64,000 nucleotides of DNA. Source: Roseiarcus sp963829505 (GTDB taxonomy: Bacteria > Pseudomonadota > Alphaproteobacteria > Rhizobiales > Beijerinckiaceae). The stretch is taken from positions 310,001 to 374,000 of the forward strand of contig CAWHIL010000003.1 of NCBI GenBank assembly GCA_963829505.1. The letters run 5' to 3'. Under the pieces are notes generated by a model. That model saw only the letters and a program-made list of their open reading frames with translations. It searched no databases and was not told the DNA's origin. Numbering within the stretch: position 1 is the first letter of the stretch; every line of letters begins with the position of its first letter. Both the position numbers and the translations under genes were made by a program. This document shows, one piece after another, positions 8,643-18,312 of the stretch.

Positions 8643-9131
8643 ATGAGGATCATCGTCTCGGCCGTGGCGGCGTTGTCCGCGTCGGCGGCGCTCGCCGCGT
8701 CGGGAACGCCCGAGGTCAAGATTGTCGACATCAAGGCCTACGTCTTCCTCGAACATGCGGACAAGCTGTCCGACGACCTTGTGGGGACGGAGGGTCTCCT
8801 CAACCTGCCGCGCGGGGGCGCGCCGGGCGGCGATTCCGCGACGGGGGTGCTGATCGACCTGACGTTCGCCGGCGACAGGAACGCTTCGCCCAAGGCCTCC
8901 AAGGCGCCGGCGGCGACGGTGGACCTCACCCAGACGAACCGGGACGGCGGGCGGATCGTCACGCACAAGACCTTCGACACGATCGCCTTCGGGCCCGAAG
9001 GCGTCGCCCACAGAGCGGTTTTCCTCGATGGGGCGACCTGCATGCCGCTTGATATTGACGTGCGCGCGGGACGGACTAGTAAATCCGCGCGAATCGACTT
9101 CCAGTGCGATGTCGTGCGGGCGCCGAACTGA
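8643..9131 (+). CDS. Exported protein, unknown function
   Basis: The 162-residue product starts at ATG 8643 after GGAAGAGGGG. A signal peptide (MRIIVSAVAALSASAALAAS) leads to a mature beta-rich protein, with EVKIVDIKAYVFLEHADKL near the start and two cysteines in the last third that could form a disulfide. I do not recognise a family. It is followed after 31 bp by a small gene on the same strand, so they may be cotranscribed. Confidence 0.65.
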   Translation: MRIIVSAVAALSASAALAASGTPEVKIVDIKAYVFLEHADKLSDDLVGTEGLLNLPRGGAPGGDSATGVLIDLTFAGDRNASPKASKAPAATVDLTQTNRDGGRIVTHKTFDTIAFGPEGVAHRAVFLDGATCMPLDIDVRAGRTSKSARIDFQCDVVRAPN

Positions 9132-9162
9132 CGGCGCTTTGGCTTCTGGGACGGGCTGGGCG

Positions 9163-9363
9163 ATGAACGAGTGGGGCGACGGGGCCGACGACGGGCTTTT
9201 CGATGGGATTGCCGAAGTGGTGCGGGAGCGCCTGAGCGGATCGGAGGCGCCGTTCCTCGAGGACGAGGAGCAGCGCCGCCTCCTGCACGCGTTCATGCGG
9301 ATCAAGGCGCCGGGCGTGCGCGCGATGGTGCTCGCCATGGTCGAGCGCGTCTCGGCGGAATGA
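9163..9363 (+). CDS. Small protein resembling the C-terminal tail of XRE regulators
   Basis: The 66-residue acidic product ends in EEQRRLLHAFMRIKAPGVRA and a final VERVSAE. This pattern (LxxAFxRIxxPxxRxxxLxxV) is like the tail found after the helix-turn-helix in many alphaproteobacterial XRE regulators, yet no DNA-binding part is present. The protein at 37138 in this window shares the same pattern. The start is ATG at 9163, 31 bp after the preceding gene. Function unknown; the domain resemblance is my inference. Confidence 0.5.
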   Translation: MNEWGDGADDGLFDGIAEVVRERLSGSEAPFLEDEEQRRLLHAFMRIKAPGVRAMVLAMVERVSAE

Positions 9364-9472
9364 CGTTCGCGCGATCGTCCCGGCCGCGATAGGATCGGCC
9401 GCGCGGCGGCGACCGCAAGGGAAGGCGCGTCGCGCGTTCCGAGGTCGCGAAGTGTCTGCGGCCGGAGAGACG

Positions 9473-9817
9473 ATGGCGACGGCTCGGAGCGGAGATCAGG
9501 GGCGTGCCGGCGGCGGCCTGCGCCGCGCCTCGCGCGTGCTGCTCGTTGGCTTCCTTGCGGCGGCGCTTCGCCCGGCCGGGCCGGCCGAAGCGCAGGTTCA
9601 TGGATCGCGGACGCTGATTTTCGCGCCGGGATACGGCGTCGATGAGGACTGCCTCGACGCCGGCGGCGAATGCGGCAAGATGGTCGCCGACGACTGGTGT
9701 GAGGCGAAAGGGCAGGGCCCCGCGCTGCATTTCGGCCGGGCCGAGGATGACTCCGGCCGATACGCCGTCGCTTGCGGGGAACCGGCCGCGGCTTCTGTCG
9801 CAAAGGCGTCGCGCTGA
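9473..9817 (+). CDS. Small cysteine-containing exported protein, unknown function
   Basis: The 114-residue product begins with an Arg-rich n-region and a hydrophobic core (RVLLVGFLAAALRPAGPAEAQ), a likely signal peptide. The mature part has four cysteines (DCLDAGGEC, DDWC, VAC), suggesting disulfide bonds in the periplasm. The ATG at 9473 with GGAGAG upstream is preferred over a GTG at 9452. No family recognised. A repeat cluster starts just after the stop. Confidence 0.5.
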   Translation: MATARSGDQGRAGGGLRRASRVLLVGFLAAALRPAGPAEAQVHGSRTLIFAPGYGVDEDCLDAGGECGKMVADDWCEAKGQGPALHFGRAEDDSGRYAVACGEPAAASVAKASR

Positions 9818-9820
9818 CTT

Positions 9821-9959
9821 CCCCCTCGCCCCGCGTGAGCGGGGAGAGGGACGGGGTGAGGGGCCAGGTGATTGGCTGCTGTGGCAAATCCCCAAGCCCC
9901 TCATCCTGGCCTTCTCCCCGCACGCGGGGAGAAGGGACTCTCAAGCGGGGAGAAGGGAC
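9821..9959. repeat. Palindromic intergenic repeat (CCCCTCTCC-type)
   Basis: Two strong hairpins face each other: CCCTCGCCCCGC...GCGGGGAGAGGG at about 9823-9850 and CTTCTCCCCGC...GCGGGGAGAAGGG at 9910-9936, followed by a partial third copy to 9959. The inner flanks GGGTGAGGGGCCAGG and CCCCTCATCCTGGCC also pair. It sits between convergent genes. The element inside thiD at 18601 is related in its outer ends. Confidence 0.75.
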
Positions 9960-9962
9960 GGC

Positions 9963-10616
9963 TCACAGCCGCGACAGGATCGGCAGCCGCGGGGCGAGCG
10001 CGTAATTGAGCTGGATCAGAATGATCAGCGTGACGCCGAGGGGCGGCGCGACGACGAGTCCGGCGAGCGCGCCGACCGCATAGAGCGCCTGCGCCACGAC
10101 GATGCGGCGCTTGACCGCGCGCGAGATCTCGCCGTGCGCCTCGGCGCGGATGAGGCCCGCCCGCTCCGCGTAGGCCCAGGCTGCGTAGAGCGCGGCGCCG
10201 AGACAGAAGACGTTCGCCCAGTAGATGAGAAACGCCGTCCGGTAGGTGAGGAAATCGGCGAGGAGCCGGGTCGAGAACGGCAGAAGCGTCACGAAGCCGA
10301 GAAACAGGAAGTTGAGCCAGGTCAGGCCGCGGTTCGATCGGTCCAGTTGGGCAAGCTGGGTCTGCTGGCCGAGCCAGAAGATTCCGAGCGTCATCAGGCT
10401 GAGGAGCCAGGGCAGGAGCCGCGGCGCAGAGGCGATCAGCGCGCCCGCGAGTTCGGATTCGGAATGGACGTCGGCGACCTCGGGCGTGTGGAAGTCGAGC
10501 ACGAGCAAAGTGGCGGCGAAGGCGAATATCCCGTCGCTCACGGCTGCGATGCGGCCGGCGTCGCCGCCCGCGAGGCGATTGTAGTGAACGGGCGAAGAAG
10601 CGGGCGGGGCGGACAT
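9963..10616 (-). CDS. TMEM175-family potassium channel-like protein
   Basis: The 217-residue product has six hydrophobic segments. The first contains RIAAVSDGIFAFAATLLVLD, matching the TMEM175/DUF1211 signature RxxxxSDGxFAxAxTLL, whose Phe-Ser-Asp residues line the pore region in studied members. Bacterial TMEM175 proteins are potassium-selective channels without a selectivity-filter TVGYG. The conserved Phe before SDG is Val here. The start is ATG at 10616. It lies 46 bp beyond the FucU-like gene on the same strand. Confidence 0.85.
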   Translation of the reverse strand: MSAPPASSPVHYNRLAGGDAGRIAAVSDGIFAFAATLLVLDFHTPEVADVHSESELAGALIASAPRLLPWLLSLMTLGIFWLGQQTQLAQLDRSNRGLTWLNFLFLGFVTLLPFSTRLLADFLTYRTAFLIYWANVFCLGAALYAAWAYAERAGLIRAEAHGEISRAVKRRIVVAQALYAVGALAGLVVAPPLGVTLIILIQLNYALAPRLPILSRL

Positions 10617-10662
10617 GCGCGAGCATGGGCCGGGCTGCGCCGCCCGGTCAACGCGCCAGAGG

Positions 10663-11112
10663 CTATTCTTCCGGCAGCACGCCCTTCTTGAAGAGGAAGC
10701 AGCCGTAGTGCCGGCGCTCGCCGGTGATGACGATGGCGAAGGCTTCCGCGGCGCGGTCGTAGAAGGCGAAGCGCTCGATGCCGACGAGCGGCTGCCGGCG
10801 CCCGACCGCCTTGTCGATCGCGGCCTGCACCTCCTGCTGCACGGGCGGGACGACGACGGGATCGCCGCTCACTTCCATGCGCAGCGCCGGATCGGGGACG
10901 AACGTGTCGAGCGGCATGACGGAGAGGACCGCCTCGACCGCGCGCGCCGCCGACACGCCGTTCATGATGATGGGCTGGCCGGTGATGGTCTGACTGGCCG
11001 TCGAGGCCCCGGGGAAATTCGCATCCACGATCGCGATCTCGTCGCCGTGGCCCATGCGGCGCAAGGCGTAGAGCAGGTCTGCGTCGAGCAGCGGATCGAT
11101 ACCCCACAGCAT
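10663..11112 (-). CDS. fucU: RbsD/FucU-family sugar mutarotase
   Basis: The 149-residue product matches FucU throughout: MLWGIDPLLDADLLYALRRM, then GHGDEIAIVDANFP with the conserved His, and a C-terminal ERRHYGCFLFKKG. FucU interconverts anomers of L-fucose and related sugars; RbsD does so for ribose. The length fits FucU (about 140). No fucose or ribose genes adjoin it, though a sugar importer lies about 44 kb away. The start at 11112 overlaps no other gene. Confidence 0.9.
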   Translation of the reverse strand: MLWGIDPLLDADLLYALRRMGHGDEIAIVDANFPGASTASQTITGQPIIMNGVSAARAVEAVLSVMPLDTFVPDPALRMEVSGDPVVVPPVQQEVQAAIDKAVGRRQPLVGIERFAFYDRAAEAFAIVITGERRHYGCFLFKKGVLPEE

Positions 11113-11291
11113 GGCGGCCCTCCCAGTTTACCGAGAGGGGAACGATATCCGCTTACCCGCCCGGTCGGCAATGCCGGCGATGGGCGCCTCGGGCTGCAGA
11201 GCCCGAGAACCGTCTGGCTCCGCACATAGTCAACGAAATCAGTGCGTTCCGGGCAGCAGCGCAACCGGGAGATTGCCGGACGCGGCCGCTT

Positions 11292-11341
11292 TGTAGGCGC
11301 GCTCGTCGAGCGCGCCGACGGGGTCAGCGACCCCGTCTACA
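11292..11341. repeat. 50-bp double-hairpin repeat at the tilS 3' end
   Basis: The element begins TGTAGGCGCGCTCG and ends GACCCCGTCTACA. It contains two adjacent perfect palindromes, GGCGCGCTCG/CGAGCGCGCC and GACGGGGTC/GACCCCGTC, bounded by TGTAG and CTACA. The right end supplies the TAG that stops tilS. This looks like a small REP or MITE-like unit that inserted at the 3' end of the gene. Confidence 0.7.
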
Positions 11342-12386
11342 ACGGCGAGCGGCGCCGTTCCGGGCCTATCGGTCCGGTTCCGGCCACGCCCCGCGCGCCG
11401 CGCGGCGGCTCCGGCAGGACATGCAGCCGGCCCCTTCCATCGAGTCTCACGAGCGCGCCCCCGACATTGGCGGCGAACGCCTCCCCCTCGCTCGCCGCGG
11501 CCGCGAGCCCTTGCGCCAGCGCCTCGATCTTCTCGAGCCCGATGCGGCTCGCCTCCCGGCCGCCGACCGCGGCGATGCGGCGGGCGAGGATGCGGTGGAC
11601 GATCGCGACCGGCGCCGCAAAGAGGATGGTCGAATTGTAGGGGCCCGTTCCGAGCCGCGTCTCGATCGCGTCCGTCATCGCCTCGAGCGCGGCGTCGGCC
11701 TCTCCCATGCGGCGGGCGAGGCGGGCGAAACCCTCCGAGTCGAAACCTTCCTCGGCGAGCCCGGCCAGAAGCGTTTTGAGGCGCGTGCGGGCGTGGGCAG
11801 GATCGGCGTTGGTCGGGTCCTCGACGAAGGCGACATCGTGTTCGCGGCAGAAGGCGACGAGGTCGGCCTTGGCGAGGCCGAGCAGCGGGCGGATGAGCGC
11901 GATGCCGCCGAGGTTGGTCGAAGGCGCCATGCCGGCGAGGCCCGCGACGCCCGAGCCGCGCAGGAGCCGGAACAGGACCGTCTCGGCCTGATCGTCGCGG
12001 TGGTGGGCGGTGGCGATGGCGTCCGCGCCGACGTCCCCGGCGTGGTCGCCAAGCAGCCGGTAGCGCGCTGCGCGCGCCTCTTCCATGAGCCGCGTTTCGG
12101 GCTTCACGCCGCGCCACGCGAGGGTCGCATGCGGGACGCCGAGCGACGCCGCGAGCCGCGCGACGGCCGCGGCCTCCGCCGCGCTTTCGGATCTCAGGCC
12201 ATGATCGACGGTCGCGGCGAAGAGGCGCGCGCCATGGCGCCTCGCCCATTCGGCGGCCATGACGAGGAGCGCGGTTGAATCCGGGCCGCCTGATACGGCG
12301 ATCAGCGTCGCTTTCGCGGACATGAGCGGTTCGAAGAGCGCGTCGATCCGCTCTGCGTCGAGCGGCGCGGCGCGCTTCGCCTTCAA
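11337..12386 (-). CDS. tilS: tRNA(Ile)-lysidine synthetase
   Basis: The 349-residue product is TilS, which attaches lysine to C34 of the AUA-reading tRNA-Ile. The PP-loop SGGPDS is at residues 32-37, and the following segments (TVDHGLRSES, ATAHHRDDQAETVLFRLLRGSG) match the N-type ATP-pyrophosphatase core. The start is TTG at 12386, overlapping the TGA of cpoB (TTGA). The C-terminus is short compared with about 430 residues in E. coli and stops inside a palindromic repeat, so the C-terminal domain is reduced or lost. In many rhizobia ftsH follows; here it does not. Confidence 0.92.
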   Translation of the reverse strand: MKAKRAAPLDAERIDALFEPLMSAKATLIAVSGGPDSTALLVMAAEWARRHGARLFAATVDHGLRSESAAEAAAVARLAASLGVPHATLAWRGVKPETRLMEEARAARYRLLGDHAGDVGADAIATAHHRDDQAETVLFRLLRGSGVAGLAGMAPSTNLGGIALIRPLLGLAKADLVAFCREHDVAFVEDPTNADPAHARTRLKTLLAGLAEEGFDSEGFARLARRMGEADAALEAMTDAIETRLGTGPYNSTILFAAPVAIVHRILARRIAAVGGREASRIGLEKIEALAQGLAAAASEGEAFAANVGGALVRLDGRGRLHVLPEPPRGARGVAGTGPIGPERRRSPL

Positions 12387-13381
12387 CTACAATGATCCTT
12401 CGCCATCTCGCGATCGGCGAGGCGCCTCACCGAGGGCGTCGCCGTCGGGTAGCGCTTGCCGAACTCGGAGAAGGTCGCGCACGCCTGATCCTTGTTGCCG
12501 AGCGCGGCCAGCGCCTGGCCGAGGCGGACCATGCTTTCGGGCGCCCGGTTCGACTTCGAATAGTCGGTCGTCACCTTGAGATATTGCTCGGCCGCCTCAC
12601 GCGGACGCGAGCGCTGGAAATATGTCTCGCCAACATAGAACACCGCATCGGGAGTGAGCCGGTGGCCGGGATTGGCGGCCATGAACGCCTTGAAGCCGTC
12701 CTCCGCCTGCTGGTATTCGCCGGTCTGGAAAGCCTGGAGCGCCGAGCCGAACGCGTCGCGCGGCCCGTCGATCATGGCGACGCCAGAGCCGACGATGGTC
12801 GGCCCGGTCGCCAGCGGCGCGGCGGCGGGCGTTTGCGTCTTGCCGAGGTCGAGCGGCGGCCCGGCCGGCGGCGCCGGCGGGCGCGCCAGGGGGGCGCTCG
12901 GCGCGGTCGTTCCGAGGGCCTGGGGCGCGCCGGGCGCGTTGGGCTGAGCGGAGGGGTCGAAGGCGTCGGAGCGTCGCGGCTTCGGCGGCGCGTTGCCCTC
13001 GATCACGACCGGGGGCGTCGCCGCCGGAGGGGGCGGGGCGGCGCCCGTCGTTTCGGCGGGGGAAGGCGGCGGCGAGCCCCCCTTGTCGCCGAGACGGAAC
13101 TCGACGTCCTGGCGGAACTTCGCGAGCTGCTCCTCGAGCCGCCGCTCGGCGTTCTCGAGCTCCTCGATCCGGCCGTTCGCCTGCCGAAGCTGCTCCTCGA
13201 GCCGGTTGATCCGGATGACCAGGGCCGCGGTCTGATCCTCCTCGGGGCTCGCCTCACGGGGAATGTCGGCCGGCGGCGACTGGCGGTGGAAGAAGTCGGG
13301 GAATCCCTGCGCCAAAGCTGGCGAGCATACGAGCGCCGCGGCGACGACGAAAGCGGCCCGCGAACGAAGAAATGGTCTCAA
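12383..13381 (-). CDS. cpoB: Cell division coordinator CpoB (YbgF)
   Basis: The 332-residue product has a signal peptide (RPFLRSRAAFVVAAALVCSP, cleavage near ALAQ), a coiled coil (RINRLEEQLRQANGRIEELE onward), a long Pro/Ala-rich linker and C-terminal TPR repeats starting near DAFGSALQAFQTGEYQQAED. CpoB works in the periplasm with Tol-Pal to couple peptidoglycan synthesis with outer-membrane constriction. The TTG at 13381, with AGGGA upstream, is the only start that gives this signal peptide; upstream codons read as noise. It lies 47 bp after pal and overlaps tilS. Confidence 0.9.
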   Translation of the reverse strand: MRPFLRSRAAFVVAAALVCSPALAQGFPDFFHRQSPPADIPREASPEEDQTAALVIRINRLEEQLRQANGRIEELENAERRLEEQLAKFRQDVEFRLGDKGGSPPPSPAETTGAAPPPPAATPPVVIEGNAPPKPRRSDAFDPSAQPNAPGAPQALGTTAPSAPLARPPAPPAGPPLDLGKTQTPAAAPLATGPTIVGSGVAMIDGPRDAFGSALQAFQTGEYQQAEDGFKAFMAANPGHRLTPDAVFYVGETYFQRSRPREAAEQYLKVTTDYSKSNRAPESMVRLGQALAALGNKDQACATFSEFGKRYPTATPSVRRLADREMAKDHCS

Positions 13382-13428
13382 CGAACCCGTCCCTGGAAGC
13401 CGTCCCCGACGGCGCTTGGCGCCGCCGT

Positions 13429-13950
13429 TCAACTGCCCGGCGCGCCGTTGAGAACGGTGACCGCGCGCCGGTTCTGCGACCAGCACGAGATGTCGTCGCA
13501 GACCGCGACCGGACGCTCCTTGCCGTAGGAGATCGTCCGCATGCGCGAGGCCGAAACTCCCTTGGCGGCGAGATAGTCGTGCACCGCCTGGGCGCGCTGG
13601 GCGCCGAGGGCGAAATTGTACTCGCGCGTGCCGCGCTCGTCGGCGTGGCCCTCGACGGTGAAGCTGTAGCGGGGATAGCGGCCGAGCCACGCCGCCTGCT
13701 TGTCGAGCGTTCCCTGCGCGGTCGGCGAAAGGGTCACCTGGTCGGTGTCGAAGAACACGCGGTCGCCGACCAACTCATTGAATTCCTGCACGCTGCCGGG
13801 ACCGGTCGCGCCGTAGCCAGCGCCTGCGCCGGCGCCGGCGCCCGCGGCGAGATCGGCGTCGGCGTTGTGACGGGCGCAGCCGCTCATGGCGATCCCGAGC
13901 GCCAGCGCGCCGACGAGCGCCAGCGAAACTCTCGATCCAGCGGCAACCAT
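13429..13950 (-). CDS. pal: Peptidoglycan-associated lipoprotein Pal
   Basis: The 173-residue product has a lipoprotein signal ending GIAMSG with lipobox Cys25, an Ala/Gly-rich linker, and an OmpA-like peptidoglycan-binding domain (RVFFDTDQVTLSP, then VEGHADERGTREYNFALGAQRA). It anchors the outer membrane to the cell wall as part of Tol-Pal. I chose ATG 13950 because GAGG lies seven bases upstream of it; ATG 13956 is too close. tolQRAB, normally just upstream, are absent; a divergent gene is there instead. Confidence 0.93.
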   Translation of the reverse strand: MVAAGSRVSLALVGALALGIAMSGCARHNADADLAAGAGAGAGAGYGATGPGSVQEFNELVGDRVFFDTDQVTLSPTAQGTLDKQAAWLGRYPRYSFTVEGHADERGTREYNFALGAQRAQAVHDYLAAKGVSASRMRTISYGKERPVAVCDDISCWSQNRRAVTVLNGAPGS

Positions 13951-14184
13951 GCGCATGTCCTCAACCAAAGCTTGAGCCCATCAGTCGCCTAAACTCCGAA
14001 CCGTTAAGGAGACGTTTGGGCAACCTGCAGAAACCGGCGCCGTTCCTGTAAATGGTGAACGCGCGAGCGTAGACCGCCCTTTCGTGGCCAGAATGGGGCG
14101 CTCGCCGCCTTGCCTTCGGCGCCGTCGGCGGGCATGGTCACGAAGCCGTGATCTTGGGACTGAAGGCCAGGGACTTTCTTTTTG

Positions 14185-14751
14185 ATGAAGCGTCACAGGA
14201 TCAGGCGAACCGCGCTTCTGGCGCTGGCGTTGGCGTTTTTGGCCGCTGCCTGGGTCTGGGACGCGCTCGCTGCGGTGGGCCGCGCCATCACCGATTTCAT
14301 TCCCTGGCGACGTGTGAAGGCGGCGTTGACCGCGCTCGTCGACTGGCTGCCCGCGCCGCTCGCGCTCCTCGTGTTCCTGGTGCCGTTCCTGATCGTCGAG
14401 CCGCTGCTCGTTGTGGCGACGGTGGCGATCGCGGTCGGCTACGTCTTCTGGGGCTGCGTCGCCTGGATCATCCTCAAGATGCTGGCGATCGGGGTCATCC
14501 CGGCGATTTTCGAGCTGACGAAGCACCGGCTGATGACGATGCCGTGGTTCGTCCGGGCGTTCGGCAAGGTCATGGCCTTTCACCATTACGCCGACCGGAT
14601 CGTCGCCCCTTACAAGCGCGCCGCGTCGCAGATGGTCGCGCGCCTCCGGGCGCGGGGCGCGGCCCTGCTTCGGCGCCAGACGCCGGGGACCGCCCAGCGC
14701 GCTGTGCGGTTCGTCCAGCGCAGGCGCGCTTCGCTGACGCCCGGCGAGTGA
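14185..14751 (+). CDS. Membrane protein, unknown function
   Basis: The 188-residue product has an N-terminal hydrophobic segment (ALLALALAFLAAAWVWDALA), two more hydrophobic segments between about residues 55 and 110 (LALLVFLVPFLIVEPLLVV; WGCVAWIILKMLAIGVIPAIF), and a basic cytoplasmic-looking tail. I do not recognise a named family. It is divergent from pal. Third-position GC and composition are those of a real gene. Confidence 0.7.
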   Translation: MKRHRIRRTALLALALAFLAAAWVWDALAAVGRAITDFIPWRRVKAALTALVDWLPAPLALLVFLVPFLIVEPLLVVATVAIAVGYVFWGCVAWIILKMLAIGVIPAIFELTKHRLMTMPWFVRAFGKVMAFHHYADRIVAPYKRAASQMVARLRARGAALLRRQTPGTAQRAVRFVQRRRASLTPGE

Positions 14752-14769
14752 GGCCGTCGCCGGTCTCGG

Positions 14770-15171
14770 TCAGCCCCGCTCCGATGCGGGAAGCCCCTCG
14801 ATGTCGTCCGCCCAGGCGAGCGCGGAACAGCGCCAGATCTGTCGCCGCGGCGTGATTTCGGCGCGCTGATCGAGCGTCCCGAGACGCAGATTGAAGACCG
14901 GCGGCGCCTCGACGGCGGAGGAGTAGATCGGCGTTCCGCAGGCTTCGCAAAACGCCTGGACGCGCTTCGCGCCGCTCTCGGCCGTCTTGACGTAGATCTT
15001 CGGACGGCCGCTGAGCAGACGGAAGTCGGCAGCTGCGGCAGGGATGGACGCGCGATAAGGCGCGCTCGCGAAGCGCTGGCAATCCGTGCAATGGCAGATC
15101 GACGCGCGCTCGGGGTCGACTTCGGCGGCGAAGGCGATCGCCCCGCAATGGCATCGGCCGTCGACATGCAT
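14770..15171 (-). CDS. GFA-family (glutathione-dependent formaldehyde-activating enzyme-like) zinc protein
   Basis: The 133-residue product has the GFA zinc pattern: GRCHCGAIAF, then SICHCTDCQRFASAPYRASI, then AFCEACGTPIYSS. The name comes from Gfa, which speeds formation of S-hydroxymethylglutathione; most members of this large family have not been tested. The ATG at 15171 follows AAGGGAG by five bases. The open frame extends upstream through a repeat, which is rejected. No formaldehyde dehydrogenase gene is near. Confidence 0.88.
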   Translation of the reverse strand: MHVDGRCHCGAIAFAAEVDPERASICHCTDCQRFASAPYRASIPAAAADFRLLSGRPKIYVKTAESGAKRVQAFCEACGTPIYSSAVEAPPVFNLRLGTLDQRAEITPRRQIWRCSALAWADDIEGLPASERG

Positions 15172-15280
15172 CGGATACTCCCTTCTCATGCGTTTTCCTC
15201 TATGCGCGTGGCGTCTTCCGCCCGCAAGGCTGCGCCGGAACCCGAAAGACGTAACGACCAAGGGAGGGCCGCGCCGCCGC

Positions 15281-15381
15281 CTCGTCCTGAGGAGCGTCGC
15301 CGCGAGGCGACGCGTCTCGAAGGACATTTTCCGGACACATCGTCCTTCGAGACGTCTGCTTCGCAGGCTCCTCGGGACGAG
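15281..15381. repeat. Dispersed palindromic repeat, CTCGTCCTGAGGAG family, copy 1
   Basis: The left end CTCGTCCTGAGGAGCGTCGC...GTCTCGAAGGA is the inverse of the right end TCCTTCGAGACGTCTGCTTC...CTCGGGACGAG. The arms are about 40 bp with a short unrelated centre. Related copies are at 28453, 32001 and 57638. It sits between the GFA gene and the thiC riboswitch. Confidence 0.8.
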
Positions 15382-15491
15382 GTCGGTGTTCCGGCTCCTC
15401 CCGACCTGACAATTATCGAAAACTGCATTTGCGGGCCTCAACCTTGACATCCCGGGCCGCGGGGACCAGGTTCGCCGCTTCACACGAGGGG

Positions 15492-15570
15492 CGTCCCGAA
15501 CAACGGGGCTGAGACGGCTTAAGACGCCGAACCCTTTGAACCTGATCCGGGTCATGCCGGCGAAGGGACG
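15492..15570 (+). promoter_or_regulatory. TPP riboswitch (THI element) upstream of thiC
   Basis: All hallmark parts are present: P1 closing pair CGTCCC (15492) with GGGACG (15565), the conserved GGGCTGAGA at about 15506, and ACCCTTTGAACCTGATCCGG with GTCATGCCGGCGAAGGGA. It binds thiamine pyrophosphate in the mRNA leader and should turn down thiC and the downstream thi genes when thiamine is plentiful. The thiC ATG is 71 bp downstream, so control of translation or of early termination is possible. Confidence 0.96.
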
Positions 15571-15641
15571 TGGTCGACCTCGACACAAAAGGCCGCCCTC
15601 TCCCCGCCGTCCCGACTTCGGACCGCGAGGAGACGAGCCCC

Positions 15642-17471
<1,830 letters not shown>

Positions 17472-17480
17472 GGGCCGACA

Positions 17481-17696
17481 TTGGCGGACGAGCAAAGCAA
17501 GCGGCGGATGGCGGATGGCCGTCTCCCGCAAGAAGAGTCACACCTTGGCAAATGGCTCGTGAACACCCTGAAAGGGCTCGGCGAAATCGAGTTGCCATCG
17601 AGGGCGGGTGATCGTCCCGATCCATTTGCCGACTGGACCGAGGAGGACTTCGCCTTGCTCGACGTTTCCCGCGGTCGGGAGCACGACGACGAATAG
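17481..17696 (+). CDS. Small hydrophilic protein between thiC and thiE
   Basis: A 71-residue product from a TTG at 17481, or 62 residues from an ATG at 17508. It is charged, with a short amphipathic part LGKWLVNTLKGLGEIELPSR and an acidic tail. It resembles small antitoxin-like proteins (a helix followed by an ELP-x-R tail), but no toxin adjoins it. The position, 9 bp after thiC and 10 bp before thiE, means it is cotranscribed with thiamine genes. No known thiamine role. Confidence 0.5.
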   Translation: MADEQSKRRMADGRLPQEESHLGKWLVNTLKGLGEIELPSRAGDRPDPFADWTEEDFALLDVSRGREHDDE

Positions 17697-17706
17697 AATC
17701 GCTTGC

Positions 17707-18312
17707 GTGACCGATCTCGATCCCTTCTACCCGATCGTCGACAGCGCGGCCTGGGTGGCGCGGCTGGTCGGCGTCGGGGCGCGGCTCGTGCAGCTTCGCA
17801 TCAAGAACGCGGACGAGCGCGCGTTCGCCCGCGAGGCGCGCGTGGCGCTCGCCATCTGCCGCAAGGCCGGCGCGACGCTCGTCGTCAACGACGCCTGGCG
17901 CATCGCCATCGACGAGGGCGCGGACTGGGTGCATCTCGGCCAGGACGACCTTGCGACCGCCGACCTCGCGGCGATCCGGCGCGCGGGCGTAAGGCTTGGC
18001 GTCTCGACGTCCGACGCGGCGGAACTCGAACGCGGCCTCGCCGTCGATCCCGACTATGTGGCGTTCGGCCCGGTCTTCCCCACGATCTCGAAAGACCAGG
18101 CCGTCGCGCCGCTGGGGCTCGAGGGCCTGACCGAATGGAAGCGGCGCGTCGCTCCGCTGCCGCTCTGCGCCATCGGCGGCATCGACCTCGAACGGGCGAC
18201 GCTCTGCCTCGCCGCCGGCGCCGACATCGTCTCCGTCATTTCCGACATCACGCTGAACGCCGATCCCGAGGCGCGCGCGCGCCAGTGGATCGCGGCGACG
18301 CGGGCGCCATGA
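17707..18312 (+). CDS. thiE: Thiamine-phosphate synthase ThiE
   Basis: The 201-residue product joins HMP-pyrophosphate and thiazole phosphate to make thiamine phosphate. The TIM-barrel landmarks are VQLRIKNADERAF, LVVNDAWRIAID, GADWVHLGQDDL, GVSTSDAAELERGL, YVAFGPVFPTISK and AIGGIDLERA. Start is GTG 17707; upstream in-frame sequence overlaps the small ORF and is rejected. The stop overlaps the thiD start (ATGA), which implies coupled translation. Confidence 0.95.
   Translation: MTDLDPFYPIVDSAAWVARLVGVGARLVQLRIKNADERAFAREARVALAICRKAGATLVVNDAWRIAIDEGADWVHLGQDDLATADLAAIRRAGVRLGVSTSDAAELERGLAVDPDYVAFGPVFPTISKDQAVAPLGLEGLTEWKRRVAPLPLCAIGGIDLERATLCLAAGADIVSVISDITLNADPEARARQWIAATRAP

Noticed and set aside
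9821..9959. The GC-rich palindromes as a CRISPR array or terminator
   Set aside because: Units are inverted rather than direct and of unequal spacing, with no spacers of equal size; no cas genes occur; no T-run follows.
15570..15641. GTG start for thiC at 15570
   Set aside because: It lies within the last pairing element of the TPP riboswitch; the ATG at 15642 has a good ribosome site and the normal N-terminus.
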